NCBI GenBank assembly: GCA_964016885.1
Contig: OZ024743.1
Location: 183,267,990 to 183,331,989 of the forward strand
Reading direction: 5' to 3'
Source: Eledone cirrhosa
Taxonomy: Eukaryota; Mollusca; Cephalopoda; Octopoda; Eledonidae
DNA length: 64,000 bases
Shown here one piece after another: positions 10,072 through 19,246 of this stretch (the first letter of the stretch is position 1; every line of letters begins with the position of its first letter). Below the pieces are notes generated by a model. That model ran no database searches. It saw nothing but the letters and a program-made list of their open reading frames with translations, and was not told the DNA's origin. A program made the position numbers and the translations under genes.

Positions 10072-11268
10072 TTAGTTTCCCAGAGTTGTAGCAGTTTTTA
10101 CATTGCCAGTTATTGTGGGTAGATCACACTCAGACCAGCTGGTATCTCTCTTCCACGTTTCACCAGCCTTGACAAACCTCCAGATCTGCCCATCATCACG
10201 CAGACTAAAACTTTCATCTTGTGCTGAGTTCCGATTCAAGGAAGCTGCAGCACGTAGCTTTGGACGTACATGGGGTGGTAGGCCTGGGCGTGTTTGGAAG
10301 GTAATCCGATTTTCACGCCCAGCTTTAGCAGAGGCCAGATGATATGAGGTTGCCTTTGCGGGGTCCGAAAAAAACAGCCTGATGAGTCTGGGTTTTGGAC
10401 CAGGTCGACCAAGGCGGAGAGCACCCTTTGGGGGAACACAGCCTAGGTCTTTGGCTGAGCTGGCAGCAAATGCCTGAAGATCAGCCTTGTCCTCTGGTAC
10501 CCCAATGGCAATCACTTCATGGGTAACAGATTCCGCAGTCTTTTCAGTCTTTTCAGCAAGAGGTACAGGGAGATTCTTTAACAAGGCATTCCGATAAGAC
10601 CCCTCATTGTGGGGTCCTACCCGAATGCCTGCCTTTATTCCTGTAACTTCCCTTCTCGGAACAGAAATCATTAGTTGCAGTTCCGCAAAATCTGTACTGG
10701 TCGGTTGTTGTTGTTGTTGTTGTTGCTGCTGCTGCTGTCGTTGTTGGTGATGATGATGTTCCTCCACGGGAATGGCAGGGGAGGACACAGTCGCAGGTTG
10801 TTGCTGTTGTTGTTGTTGTTGGTGGTGATGATGATGTTCCTCCACGGGAATGGTAGGGGAAGACACAATCACCAGTTGTTGGTGTCGAGATGTACTGGGA
10901 GCGGAAGACATGGGTTGTTGTTGTTTCTGATGTTCTCCCACAGGAACAGCAGTAGAAGCCAGTGTCATAGGTTTTTGCCGTTGTTCAGTAACAATGGTAG
11001 AGGAAGACACAGTCATTGGTTTTTGTTGTTGTTGTTGTTGTTGTTGTTTTTCAATAACATTAGTGGAGGCAGGCACACAGGCCAGACACTGAAAGGACCA
11101 GGATTTTAGCTGGACCATCTCCCATATTCCATCCATCATAGCATTATGATGTCTCTTTTTTGGGGCCTGGGATCCTCCGGAAGCCTGTGGCGCATTGAAG
11201 GCAGACAGAGATGCGACAGGTTCCACATTCAACCCAGCGGTTACGGAACGAGTTTTCGGGTTCCGCAC
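10072..11268 (-). pseudogene. CR1-like ORF1 main frame, polyQ/H rich
   Basis: About 398 codons. The frame carries long glutamine and histidine runs from CAA/CAC trinucleotide expansion (about 10690-11050), three repeats of a VSSPTIPVEEH-like motif, and a C-terminal domain ending in LRDDGQIWRFVKAGETWK. The true N-terminus is in another frame (next entry). The first residues of this frame before about 11155 are out-of-frame sequence. ORF1 products of such elements bind element RNA in RNP particles; here that is inferred from position only. The stop at 10072 overlaps the upstream extension of the ORF2 frame. Confidence 0.75.
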
Positions 11269-11378
11269 AGATATGGCAGATGTGATTTTCTGGACAATGT
11301 TCTATTTTGGGACATCGACCGGTTTTGTCGCATATTTCATCGATGGATATCACCATGGCAATTTTGTTATTTCTACCC
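11144..11378 (-). pseudogene. CR1-like ORF1 N-terminus with PHD-like finger, frameshifted
   Basis: The frame starting at an ATG (MGRNNKIAM) carries CHICAEPENSF, WVECGTC and CLQC, which are the first six zinc ligands of a PHD-like finger. The last pair (CLAC after WSFQ) lies in the next frame, in the 10072-11268 ORF. Both frames run through an A6 tract (T6 on the + strand) near 11156, so a one-base slip there splits one ORF1 into two. Confidence 0.75.
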
Positions 11379-11409
11379 ATCCGTAGAAAAACACAGAATG
11401 TAAACAATA

Positions 11410-12180
11410 TAGGTTTAGCGCACTTGATTACGATAGAAATAAAATGTCTGTTTTTTTGTGTATTTTGTTTCCGTTTTCCTAAATGTTGTGTGTGTACAGA
11501 AGAGTCTGAATTACATTACATGTAAACAAATAAATATGCTGCGTAAGTTAAATGAAACGTACTGTAGAAGGCAGTTGTTTATTAACAGCGAAATAACGTT
11601 TTTTTTTTTGTTTTTCTTCCCCTGATACTGCTTCTTTATAATAAACTTTCAATAATATTTTTTTCCCAAATTATTAACTTTCAGCTGCTAGTATATATAT
11701 ATATATAATTAAAAGGTGTATGTGGGTTAGAAGCGAGGTCAATGTTAAGAAATATTTTACCAATGTAAATTGGTAAAATTGGCCGGTATAGTGTCTCACA
11801 CGAAATAGTGTGGTTTCTTTTCACGTGTGTGTATATGCATATGGTATGTATCTGTATATAAATCTGTGTTATATTGTTGTTTATATGTTTTGTGGAGTAC
11901 TTACTGCGATCCTTAAGGAATGTAGTGATTTGTTTTGTTTTTTTCCTTTTTTCCCGTCCATGTCCACACGTGGTTTGTTGGCGAAAATCGAGTCAAATTA
12001 TATATACTTCGTTAAGATAATTCTATCTTGAAACTGGTACTATTTGTCAGGGAACAGTCAAAGTAGTTGTAATAATGAATATTGTAATCCATCTGACATG
12101 TGTTTAAAGGGCAGTTTTGGGTGAAAATATTATATTTTGTTTGGTCAAGACGTGGTCAAGCGACCTTCCTTGTCGCCATT
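11410..12180. other. AT-rich stretch, nothing recognised
   Basis: This may include the CR1 5' UTR at its low end. A short (TA)n lies at 11691-11706. No exon, RNA gene or other repeat is recognised. Confidence 0.4.
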
Positions 12181-12721
12181 TTTTAATTGATATCTGTGCT
12201 ATAACTCTTTCTGTTACTTTCATGACCTGGTCCATCAGCTTTATACCTATATAGTTTCTTCTATCTAGTGCATCACCTTTATCCTTGTAGCAGTTGACAA
12301 TGATGCTGCTGCACCAATCCTTTGGTATGACACCTTCTAGTATTACCCGGTTAACAATACATGTGGTTATGGTCTGACCTACCGGCCTAGATGCCTTCAG
12401 CATCTCGGCAGCTATACCTGATGGATGGGTTGCCTTCCCTGTCTTCATATCTTTGATTGCCTTACTTACTATGATGCTGACGACTTGTACTGCTGGCCCC
12501 TCTATAGGGTCTACTTGGGGTAGGGTCTGTTCTTCCCATGCATTCTCCTCATTTAGTAATCTGTCATAATGGCTCTTCCATGCATCTTTCTTCTCAGCAC
12601 TTGTGAGGGCAAGCTCACCTTTATCATTCTGGATACACTTCTCTCCAATGACATCACCATTCTTTCTGACACACTGCCTCGCAATCTTGAACACCTCCTG
12701 TTTCTGGTCCTTGCGTTGCAA
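12104..12721 (-). pseudogene. RTE-like ORF fragment (linker and RT start)
   Basis: Contains GDVIGEKCIQNDKGELALTS, YDRLLNEENAWEEQTLPQVD and KATHPSGIAAEMLKAS, the region just before the RT fingers, then IPKDWCSSIIVNCYK. The LINE sequence ends at about 12183 and the last 26 or so codons are unrelated sequence. Confidence 0.8.
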
Positions 12722-13097
12722 GACATGCTTGAATTTTCTCCCTTCTAGCTAAGTATACTTGTCGCCTAGCTTCCCTCCTGGTCTCTATGTAATGTACCCT
12801 GCTTCCTCCATTCTTCCATTCTTTTCATGCCTGTCTCTTGGCCTTAACTGCCTCATCTATCTTATTGTTCCACCACCAAGTCACTCTTCTCTTGCCTGTG
12901 GTCTTACTCCAACCACAGATCTCATCCGTCGCCTTTAGTAAGTTATTTTTTAGGAACTCCCAGTGCTCTTCTACATTGAACATCTCTATCTGTTCTTCTT
13001 TACTGTCATAGGCGTCGAGTAAAATCTGTTACTGGCTGAGGGGTCTTTCAGCTTCCAGATCTTTCTTCTCCAGGTTGCCTTCTATTTCCAAGTTCGT

Positions 13098-13415
13098 CTA
13101 GTTTTGACAGTGAAGGGACATGGCTTAGTGGTTAGAGCATTAGGCTTGCAATCGAAAGGTTGTGAATTCAATTCTCAGACCGGGTGATGTGTTGTTTCCT
13201 TGAGCAAGACACTTTATTTCACATTGCTCCAGTTTACTCAGCTGAAAATGAGTACCAGCAATAGCTGGAGGTTTAACCCTGCAATGGACTGGCGTCCTGT
13301 CCAGGGGGGGAGTCTTGTACTCTCAGTCGATTCATGCCATGAAACCAGGATAAGCACCAGCCAAATGAGCCTTCTGGCTTAAGACAGACTTTTTTTTAGA
13401 CTAGTTTTGACAATG
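13098..13415 (+). mobile_element. SINE type B with 16-bp target-site duplication
   Basis: The tRNA-like head has the A-box-like TGGCTTAGTGGTTAGAG at about 13131 and the B-box-like GGTTGTGAATTCAATTC near 13160. The body then has AAGACACTTTATTTCACATT, and the 3' end reads GAGCCTTCTGGCTTAAGAC. It is flanked by CTAGTTTTGACAGTGA (13098-13113) and CTAGTTTTGACAATGA (13400-13415), differing at one base. The insertion splits the RTE LINE copy. Confidence 0.9.
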
Positions 13416-13554
13416 AGGTCGCTGACAACTAAGTTATGTTGGGAGGTACATTCCTCACCTGGCAAGGCTTTTGTGTTTACGACCATCCATCTGTCACATC
13501 CTCTGATGAGGATAAAATCTATCTGACTAGAATGTTCCCCTGATCTATAGGTGA

Positions 13555-14244
13555 TCAGGTGTTGTAGGGTTTTTTGAAGTTTGTGTTACATATTGACATG
13601 TCATTGGCGTCACAGAATTTTAGAAGCCTGAAGCCTTCTTCATTTCTTGTGCCAATCCCATGGCCTCTATGGACTCTATAGAAGCCGTCACGGTGTTTAC
13701 CTATGTGTCCGTTAAAATCTCCTGCAATGATTAGGAAGTCATTGTCATTTGTTAGAGCAGTAGTGTGTATTAAGGACTCGTAAAACCTATCCTTAAGTTC
13801 ATCTGGCAACCCTGATTGGGGTGCGTAAGCTGATATTATTGTGGTAATTGTTTTATTCAGGACTAGTCTGAGTTTAATGATTCTTGCATTCACCCTGTTC
13901 ACTGAGATTACCTTATCTACTCATTTGTTAGCTAGTAGGATACCTACACCACCCATCCCATTGTCATTTCCCACCCAGAAAAATTTGTAGCACTGACTTT
14001 TGCCTACAAGGACTCTAGCGGGCTCTCCTCTCCATCTAGTCTCTTGCACACAGCATACATCAATTTCCTTTCGCTCTAGCATCTCTACAATTTCTCCTGC
14101 TCTTCCTTTCATTGTGCTTACATTGATGGTTCCAACTCGGAGTTTTGGGCATTTGCCAACATTTGTGGGAAAGGGTAAATTTTTGAATTGGGGGGAGGGG
14201 GGGGGGGGGGGGTATGCATCTGTCTCTGAATTAATGCTTCGCAT
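13555..14244 (-). pseudogene. RTE-like APE endonuclease, nonsense-interrupted
   Basis: Two open pieces, 14244-13921 and 13902-13555, are in the same frame. They are separated by a TGA at about 13918-13920 where the family has tryptophan (after LLANK). Motifs are RVGTINVSTMKG, VCCVQETRWRG, SAYAPQSG and IIAGDFNGHIG, giving the glutamate, aspartate and asparagine catalytic residues. The frame is lost again after NFKKPYNT at 13555. Confidence 0.85.
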
Positions 14245-14407
14245 GGGTGCTTGGTAACTCGCAGATTCATATTCATTTATTTATCAATTCGGGGTTGCTC
14301 CATTTATCCTCATCTCATCCATACATAACGGTAAGAGAATTCAGGGCTAGAAGGACAGTAGTGGTAATAATGGCAGGGTTTGTTGGGGCTGGTAAGGGCG
14401 AGAAGAA

Positions 14408-14409
14408 AG

Positions 14410-14457
<48 letters not shown>

Positions 14458-14458
14458 A
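14408..14458. repeat. (TAG)n microsatellite
   Basis: About 17 perfect AGT/TAG units. Confidence 0.95.
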
Positions 14459-14553
14459 TGCCAGAGTTTGTTGGGGTTGGTAATGGGGGGGGGGGGCAAT
14501 GTTGCTGAGCTTTGATTGGTCGAACAGGCTATGGTGGCGGGAGGGAAATTGTG

Positions 14554-15075
14554 AGATAGGTAGCCATCATGGCTTATAGCATCTCAGGAGATTTGGGTGA
14601 AATAATCTGATACAAGTACGTATATTAGACAGGCGAATATGTTAGGATTTCGAAGACATTCATCGTAAACCTCGAAAAGAGAGAGGAGAGGAGGTAAGGG
14701 AATGACTTCGTAGAGTCATAATAGCCAACGTGGGAAAACAAGGCTAAGGAATAAATATGCGTTGTGAAGGCCAGCAAAATGATAAATAACAACAACAATA
14801 ATAATAATAATAGTGTGAGCAGAACATTTACAATTGGGGAAGAGAGATACCTGAAGAATGTATGGATGGATGGCTGGAATATGGTTTAGCAGTTTGTTCT
14901 ACTGATTCATGGTCGCCATTCAGAATCAAGTGTGTCTGATCTCGTGAAAAACCTCGAGTTGATTGAAGAATGAATGGAAGAGAAAAGGGGAAGTAATAGT
15001 TAGGAGAGAGAGAGAGAGAAGGTAGCCCTCATGGCTTATAGCATCTCAGGAGATTTGGGTGAAATAATCCGATAA
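14554..15075. repeat. Pair of 55-bp direct repeats
   Basis: GGTAGCCATCATGGCTTATA..TGGGTGAAATAATC at 14554-14610 recurs with two or three differences at 15021-15072. The 410 bp between them has no recognised gene; it has purine-rich GAGAGAGG runs. Confidence 0.7.
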
Positions 15076-16160
15076 ATATATGTATAAATATATATATAAA
15101 TAAATATATATATAAATATATAAATAAATATATATATATATAATCCGATAAATATATATATATATATGATGTTGAGAGGACCAGGGCAGGTAGGCAGGGC
15201 AGGCAGGCAGGGCTCTCATGGATATATCTCATCTAGAGAAGATCAAACATAAGAGAGGACCAGTGAGATAGGTGTTGTTACATTTTTCCCATAAAATACT
15301 CAGCCACATAAATCCTAAGGCAGTAGATATTACTACTGACCAAGCAATTAGAATACAGACTGTGGCAAACATTGGAAGATCTGTCAACTAATCTATTCCT
15401 ACATACAATATAGTTCAGTAACTGAGACACAATAGTTATTTGAATATATCTTAAGATACCAGCTGTGGTGATGAAATATTGTATAGTTCTCTATGTCAGA
15501 GTGTCATATTGAGCCGAATAATTATTCATGGCTGTGGCTGTTTCCTATATGTTGCCTTCTTTTAAATAATAGGAAACAACATAAACATAAATTTTACTTT
15601 GTTAAAAATAAAGTAAATAATTATTTGTTCATCCATCCATACGTACATATTTATATATATACACACATATATGGTGGCTGCCAACTCGTTTTCGAGTACG
15701 GCCACTACTTTATATCCATGTAGGAGAACCCCTACCGATGCGCTGAACGAGTGTGACTTTTTAGTCCAGCCAGCGACTTGAAAACTCTGGTACAAACACT
15801 ACAATTATTGACACAGTGCTGGGCCCATGGTACCATGTGACGACAAGTGCAGAGAGATCTCCAGATATAAAGCAATGCCTATGCCGTGAAGCTTTTATAG
15901 TGAGCAAAGGCACTGCACAAAGCCAGTCCCACTCTCCCAACTCACTTAACACACATATATACACACATATATACTCTCAGGTCTTCAATAATTGCATCAC
16001 AGCTCCCTACTCTCCGCTTATTAATTTTTCAGAATGTTTTTGTTTGTGTTTTTCTTCTTTCCTTTTCTTTTTCTCACTTAGATCATATATTTTTATGCCT
16101 TACATTTGTGAGGTTTCTCACAATAACTAATTGTATATATTTTAAGGAAAATTCAACCTC
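15076..16160. other. AT-rich stretch, simple repeats only
   Basis: (TA)n and ATAAATA repeats lie at 15075-15165, a GGCAGGCAGG run at 15185-15210, and short TATA/CACA runs at 15650-15670 and 15950-15975. No exon or RNA gene is recognised. Confidence 0.4.
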
Positions 16161-16244
16161 TATGTGCTAGAAGGTGAGCATGTGGTCACACTGACCTACT
16201 TTGCCAACATCAACACAAGAATTCAAATTACTGCAACTCATCCT

Positions 16245-16445
16245 TCAAAGCATCCATACCTCCTGAAATTCGCCAAAACTACACCTGATATTCCCCCTCC
16301 ATACACACACACACACACACATCTCTGTGTCTATATCATGACTCATACACTGTTCACTTTCCTGACATTTGTACGTTATTCTATGTACTATACATGCACC
16401 TTTGATGAGATGTAGTGCACCTGAGCACTGTACACAATAATATTC
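16245..16445 (+). mobile_element. CR1-like LINE, 3' end fragment
   Basis: Matches the last codons (LLKFAKTTPDIPPPY in the alternative frame) and 3' UTR of the 7-11 kb element, reading + and ending GAGCACTGTACACAATAAT. It is severely 5'-truncated. Confidence 0.8.
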
Positions 16446-16450
16446 ATTAT

Positions 16451-16635
16451 TGGCTGTATCGGTATAGAGTCGGACGCCATGCTTTCCAGCATAGCTACGT
16501 CGCTTTACAGACTGAGTTCAAATCCCGCCGAGGTTAACTTTGCCTTTCATCCTTACGGGGTCGATAAAATATAGTACCAGTAATGTACTGGTTAATTGCT
16601 GGCCTTGTGCCAAAAGTAGAAACAATTATTATTAT
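16451..16635 (+). mobile_element. SINE type C
   Basis: The tRNA-like head has the A-box-like TGTATCGGTATAGAG and the B-box-like GAGTTCAAATCCCGCCGAGG. The body has CCTTACGGGGTCGATAAAAT, and the 3' end is GCTGGCCTTGTGCCAAAAGT followed by (ATT)n. It sits directly behind the CR1-like tail. Confidence 0.85.
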
Positions 16636-16781
16636 ACACACTTCCTTTAGTTATTGACGCACTGGAGCTAGACATCTTGTCTTTAATGCGTAGAAATGTC
16701 CATGATCTCCAGAAGACAACTGATGAAAGGGAAATTATCCCCCGTTCGTGCTTTCCTCTTATTTATAAATATATATATATG

Positions 16782-17122
16782 GAGGCACATGGCTTAGTGG
16801 TTAGAGCATTGGCCTTGCAATCGAAAGGTTGTGAGTTCAATTCTCAGACCGGGTGATGTGTTGTTTCCTTGAGCAAGACACTTTATTTCACATTGCTCCA
16901 GTTTACTCAGCTGTAGAAATGAGATGATAGGGACTGGGGTCCATATCATTCCACTGCAAAGTGGTCGTGGAGGTGCCACGGAAAAAAAGCACCCAGCACT
17001 CACTGTAAATGAGGTTGGTATTAGGAAGGGCATCCAGCTGTAAAAATCAAGCCAGAATCAGTTCCCGTCCCACCCTTGCAAGCAGGGAAAAAGCGGACGT
17101 AAAATGAAATAATGATGATGAT
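16782..17122 (+). mobile_element. SINE type A (tRNA head plus RTE tail)
   Basis: The head is TGGCTTAGTGGTTAGAGCAT with B-box-like GGTTGTGAGTTCAATTC, then AAGACACTTTATTTCACATT. The 3' part is GTGGTCGTGGAGGTGCCACG, GAAAAAAAGCACCCAGCACT, GGAAGGGCATCCAGCTG and a GATGAT end. That 3' part matches the 3' UTR of the RTE LINE at 55140-55375. Confidence 0.9.
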
Positions 17123-17394
17123 ATATAATATTTTATTAAGTTTTAAATACATGCATAAATTACAAATTGCTCCACAATTCTTTTAGAATGAAAATATAAA
17201 CAAAAATATAAACACATATAACAAATATAATTAACTATTGCTAGGAATCTCACAATTATAACGCTAAAATATATGACCAGGGTGAGAGAAAAAAAAAAAA
17301 AGAAACAAACAAAAAAGATCATCAATTCACCATTAATTGGTTACACATCACATCACAAGGGTCAACGGAAATTTTTGAGGCAAGCGAACACGCT

Positions 17395-17640
17395 GGCCAC
17401 ATTACCATGGGTGATGGCTAGGGTAAGGCGCTGGAACAACCAAGCACCATCACAGGCATCACCTGACACCTCGGAAAGGCCCGGTGATGGCGTGGCTAAG
17501 GTACTGACACAGCCATGCACCCTCACGGGCATCACCTGACACCTCGGTAAGGCTGGATGATGGCGTGGTTAACGCACTGAAACAGCCAGGCACTCTCACA
17601 GGTTTCACCTGATACGTCGGTAAGGCGAACCGCCAACAAT
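17395..17640. repeat. 73-bp tandem repeat, about 3 copies
   Basis: GATGGC recurs at 17413, 17486 and 17559. Units include CATCACCTGACACCTCGG-type sequence. It is more GC-rich than its surroundings. Confidence 0.8.
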
Positions 17641-18030
17641 GACAAGAACTTCGCTGTCAGTGGCCCAACTCCACCAAACGTCTTAAACGTCATAGGCTGG
17701 TAAAATAGTTATTCATATATCAACCTCAGAAGTATGGAAGTTAAAGTTGACCTCTATGGGGTTTAAACACAAAATATAAAAGGCTGAAATCAAATACCAC
17801 AAATAAGGCTGTCAGCACATGGGACCCCATTTGCTCGTAATAGTGAGAGATGGGGAGGGCGAGAGAGATGGAGGCGATGACTATGGGAGTATGGCTCCCC
17901 TGTGTTTGGACCCGATGAATGTATATGTGCATGCTTACTGTCTTATCACATAGACATGTTGACCTAACCAATCTCTTATGAGAAAAATTTGGCAGTCGGA
18001 AACTGTACAGAAACTCGCCGTATATATATA

Positions 18031-18690
18031 TGTAGTGAAATCTGTCCATGCCTTGAACCTTGGGTGACACCTAAAGGTCAAATTCTAGGTCATCACCCTT
18101 TTGGTGTGAACAGGTTCATGCGTGGGCTATCCCCTAAAGGTGGGAGGCAGAAAGCGACAGGTATATAAAGCCTATATTTTCCCACCTTGAACAGATAGAT
18201 CGGAGCTCTACGATACACAACAAGCTATGTAAAGATTCACAGCTATCAACAGACCCTAGAGGTCTACAGAGATACAGAGAGATCGGACCCCTACTACTAC
18301 AGACCCGCTATGTGAAAGATACACCACTATCTACAAGCGACAATGGTCGACAATCAATTACAGACCATTACTCTCTCTCACTCACTATGGTCTCAGAACT
18401 ACTAACACGGACTCCAACAACAACAACAACATTATCTGTTCGCTCGCTGTTTTCACACCAACAACAACAGTCAACTACTACAGACTACAACAGCCTCATG
18501 AACCAACAACAAAAATAACATTGTCTACCTTCTCAACTTTTTGTACTTTTTTGATTAAAGTGAAGTAAACCATACATAAACTAAATCTTTATTCTTGTTA
18601 TAATCATATCTAATAACCACATATAACAATAACTATTTCTTAACTAATACTCTTCGTTAAATATATGCCACAACTTTTAATCCTAAATGT
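18031..18690 (+). promoter_or_regulatory. LTR-like promoter segment (possible solo LTR)
   Basis: The segment starts TGTAGTGAAA and could end near GCCACA at about 18672. A clear TATA box (GTATATAAAG) lies at about 18160, with a GC-richer region upstream, and TGATTAAAGTG and AATCTTTATTC lie near 18550-18590. This order (TG start, TATA, transcribed part, AT-rich end, CA end) is that of an LTR. No target-site duplication or gag/pol is seen, so this is tentative. It lies about 300-700 bp upstream of FAM185A exon 1 on the same strand. Confidence 0.35.
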
Positions 18691-18892
18691 TGTCCGAGGC
18701 TCTCACCATTCCACCGCCATCGTAACAAAGGGAGATTATTGGCTGTTGCAGTCACTTTAGAGTAACCTCCCTTGAAATCTTTACATAATGTCTCTGTTAT
18801 TCGCCTTGAGTCTTTGATAATATAATTATTAAGGTTAAATTTGAAACGGTTAATCTTAGCTTTAATTCTCTATATTGATTCAACTAGCCATT

Positions 18893-19246
18893 ATGTTTCA
18901 TAAAGCAGTCAACAAACTTGCCACTTCGTATACATGCTTACACAGATCGAATTCGACCTGTTTATATTTACGGAACATTTTGATATCGTCAGTTAATTTA
19001 GTTAAAGCAAATGTCATATCTTTGTATGTGCCCCCTAATATACGTCTACATTATAGTGTTCCCTCTTTTAGAAGTCTACATAGTTTTACTAATGGCTCCG
19101 ATATATGTCAAGTGAAACAAAACCATCGATTCTTAGAAAAATATTCAGCTTTACGGTTTGTCAATATGAGACGTCGGTCTACGAACTGCGATTCTGTTTC
19201 CTACCCTCAAGGTACAATGCCGATCGAAATGTGGGGCCATGAAACA
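18893..19246 (+). CDS. FAM185A: FAM185A exon 1
   Basis: Residues 1-118. The first ATG in the open frame is at 18893; the frame also runs a few codons upstream without ATG. It ends in ACA before a strong GTAAGT donor. The N-terminal sequence is poorly conserved in this family, so an additional 5' exon cannot be excluded. Confidence 0.75.

Larger units (their letters stand above)
7085..11410 (-). mobile_element. CR1/L2-like LINE, nearly full length
   Basis: On the - strand the order is: a PHD-like zinc finger and ORF1 (11378-10072), ORF2 with endonuclease and reverse transcriptase (about 10126-7250), a short 3' UTR, and an (ATT)n/(AAT)n tail at 7085-7102. CR1/L2 elements end in short repeats and carry an ORF1 with a zinc finger and an ORF2 with APE endonuclease plus RT, which fits. 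ORF2 is uninterrupted for more than 920 codons, so the copy is young. The exact 5' border is not visible; it lies upstream of about 11378. Confidence 0.85.
12183..14257 (-). mobile_element. RTE-like LINE, 5' half with endonuclease, split by a SINE
   Basis: On the - strand this copy starts near 14257 and runs through the APE endonuclease (14244-13555), a linker and the first part of the RT (12721-12190). It ends abruptly at 12183 in the RVIAQ motif before the YADD. A type B SINE (13114-13399) interrupts it with a 16-bp duplication. It supplies the endonuclease half missing from the copies at 3.8, 5.9 and 54 kb. A G-rich run (about 14190-14211) sits near the start. Confidence 0.85.

Noticed and set aside
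10675..11109. + strand leucine/valine-rich frame that looks like a membrane protein
   Set aside because: It is the antisense of the polyQ/polyH region of CR1 ORF1.
16790..16860. tRNA gene
   Set aside because: A and B boxes are present, but it is the head of a SINE with a body and tail and lacks a convincing cloverleaf; the same holds for 13131, 38968 and the type C and D heads.
17273..17539. 88-codon + strand frame
   Set aside because: It crosses a poly-A-rich run and the 73-bp tandem repeat and has no domain.
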